From positions 682,001-746,000 of the forward strand of contig JAVHNS010000013.1 in assembly GCA_036872755.1 (NCBI GenBank): a stretch of 64,000 bases of DNA, written 5' to 3'. The first letter of the stretch is position 1. Each line of letters begins with the position of its first letter. Origin of the DNA: Orbilia blumenaviensis. Lineage: Eukaryota > Ascomycota > Orbiliomycetes > Orbiliales > Orbiliaceae. Below the pieces are notes generated by a model. That model saw only the letters and a list, made by a program, of their open reading frames with translations. It did not search any database and was not told the origin of the DNA. This document shows positions 63,016-64,000 of the stretch, piece by piece. A program made the translations under genes and the position numbers.

Positions 63016-64000
63016 ATGGCGTCCGTTTCTTCCTTGGATAAGGACCTTGCGAAGCTCCGGCTCGGGAAATACACGGTACAAGCTTCTAATGAAGCGAAGG
63101 CCTGGGTCGAAAGCACCCTTGGTGAACAGCTGAGAGCCGATGATTTGATGGATGCTTTGCATGATGGAACTGTATTATGTCGGTAAGTCGAGCTCGGGTA
63201 GCCTTGGAACTGTCAAGGGATAGTCAACTAACATGATCGGGTCTGGATCTTAGTCTAGCAAACAAGTTGGTACCCAATAGTACCAAACCGAAACAGTCCG
63301 AAATGCCATTTGTGCAGGTGAGATGTTCGCTGATGCCATGTAATTACTCATGCTAACATCTTGCAGATGGAGAATATCGCCATGTTTCTGAAGGTCTGCC
63401 AAGACGTGCTCAAGCTATCACAGCACGACCTTTTCCTCACTGTCGACCTCTACGATTTCAAGGTATGTCTTAGTAAAATGCTTCTTGGTTGCTATATATC
63501 TCCCTTTACCAACCGACAACTAGGACCCAGCACAAGTCCTCCAAACGATTGGCGCCTTCTCTCGTGTCGCCCATTCCCGCAACCCCTCAGCCTTCCCAAC
63601 TGCCATCGGTCCGAAAGCTTCCGTAATTTCCCCATCTACTACTGGCAAATCAAAACCTCCCGTTCCCGCGAAAACATCAGTTTCCTCGTGGTCCAAACCC
63701 GTCGACGAGCTTACAACTGCCCCAGCATGGAATATTCACCAATATGGTTACATGGGTGGCGCATCTCAGGGGACTCAGGGTGTTGTTTTGGGTGCAAGAA
63801 GGCAGATTACAACGGCGGGGCCTCACGTTCCTAGTTTGAGAGAGAAGGAAGAGAGAAGGAAACATCACCAGGAAGAAGTTGACGCTAGAGCTGCGGAAGA
63901 GGAGAGAGAGCGACAAAGACAGGAAGAGTCAAATTGGCTTAGGAAGGAAGAGCTCCACCGAAAAAGGCAAGATGAGCAGGCATACTCTTCTCAGGAACGG
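63016..64000 (+). CDS. Calponin/transgelin homologue (CH domain actin-binding protein), 5' part
   Basis: Fungal calponin/transgelin proteins (Scp1/Stg1 type) bundle actin filaments at cortical patches. Four exons are visible: 63016..63182, 63254..63317, 63367..63462 and 63524 onwards, leaving the window still open. The CH domain starts at about residue 20 and shows AKAWVESTLGEQL, LMDALHDGTVLCR, LANKLVPNS, FVQMENIAMFLKVCQ and LFLTVDLYDFKDPAQVLQTI. A calponin-like actin-binding repeat follows: YGYMGGASQGTQGVVLGARRQI. A Glu/Arg-rich coiled coil then runs to the window edge, so this is longer than yeast Scp1 (about 200 residues). The ATG at 63016 gives the canonical N-terminus. The 3' end is outside the window. 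Confidence 0.9.

Overview
This window comes from a filamentous ascomycete (Pezizomycotina). The support is direct. Short spliceosomal introns (mostly 50-140 nt, GTAAGT/GTATGT donors, CTAAC/CTGAC-like branch points, YAG acceptors) interrupt most genes. Typically fungal families are present: a Zn2Cys6 regulator, a GT69 glycosyltransferase, DUF3431 and DUF3237 proteins, a CFEM-like secreted protein and F-box proteins. The moderate base composition and long AT-rich spacers would suit an early-branching class such as Orbiliomycetes, but that is only a guess. Exon-intron structures were built by hand from ORFs, splice signals and reading phase; none is confirmed by transcripts.

Layout. 0-5 kb: the 3'-truncated gene of a single-pass membrane protein, a multi-pass membrane protein and an F-box protein. 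5.7-14.5 kb: a conserved housekeeping block with leo1 (Paf1 complex) divergent from mob2 (NDR kinase activator), emp24 (COPII cargo receptor) divergent from lsm8 (U6 snRNP), then an F-box gene. 15.5-23 kb: a full-length ABCB exporter (8 exons) divergent from a Zn2Cys6 regulator (7 exons); their shared 540-bp promoter carries CGG/CCG inverted repeats, which looks like a self-contained drug-response module. 23-26 kb: a second F-box paralogue and a DUF3237 gene. 26-36 kb: gene-poor DNA with three isolated genes, a small secreted Thr-rich protein, a matrixin-type metalloprotease without a visible leader and a CFEM-like secreted protein. 36.9-40.7 kb: a GT69 mannosyltransferase and verprolin/WIP. 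40.7-45.4 kb: 4.7 kb with no convincing gene. 45.4-48.5 kb: a mucin-like membrane protein with a PTTTEE repeat and a 2OG-Fe(II) oxygenase. 61.4-64 kb: a small single-TM protein divergent from a calponin/transgelin gene that leaves the window.

The most unusual region is 49.2-61.3 kb. Four consecutive same-strand genes of about 564-699 residues are all intronless. Each encodes an N-terminal signal sequence, a small domain with two spaced cysteines around an A-[IMLQ]-[AGQ]-F-[YW]-x(4-6)-C core, and a very long low-complexity tail. The copies have diverged so far that only this core (plus a YCTG motif shared by copies 2 and 3) still shows kinship. A membrane-anchored DUF3431 (glycosyltransferase-like) gene sits between copies 2 and 3. 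I recognise no described family here and treat it as the best candidate for something new.

Other points worth following: a 123-codon in-frame open extension after the mob2 stop codon, a possible one-base frameshift in a G5 run at the 3' end of the repeat-rich membrane protein, and a perfect 8-bp inverted repeat just upstream of the Zn2Cys6 regulator.
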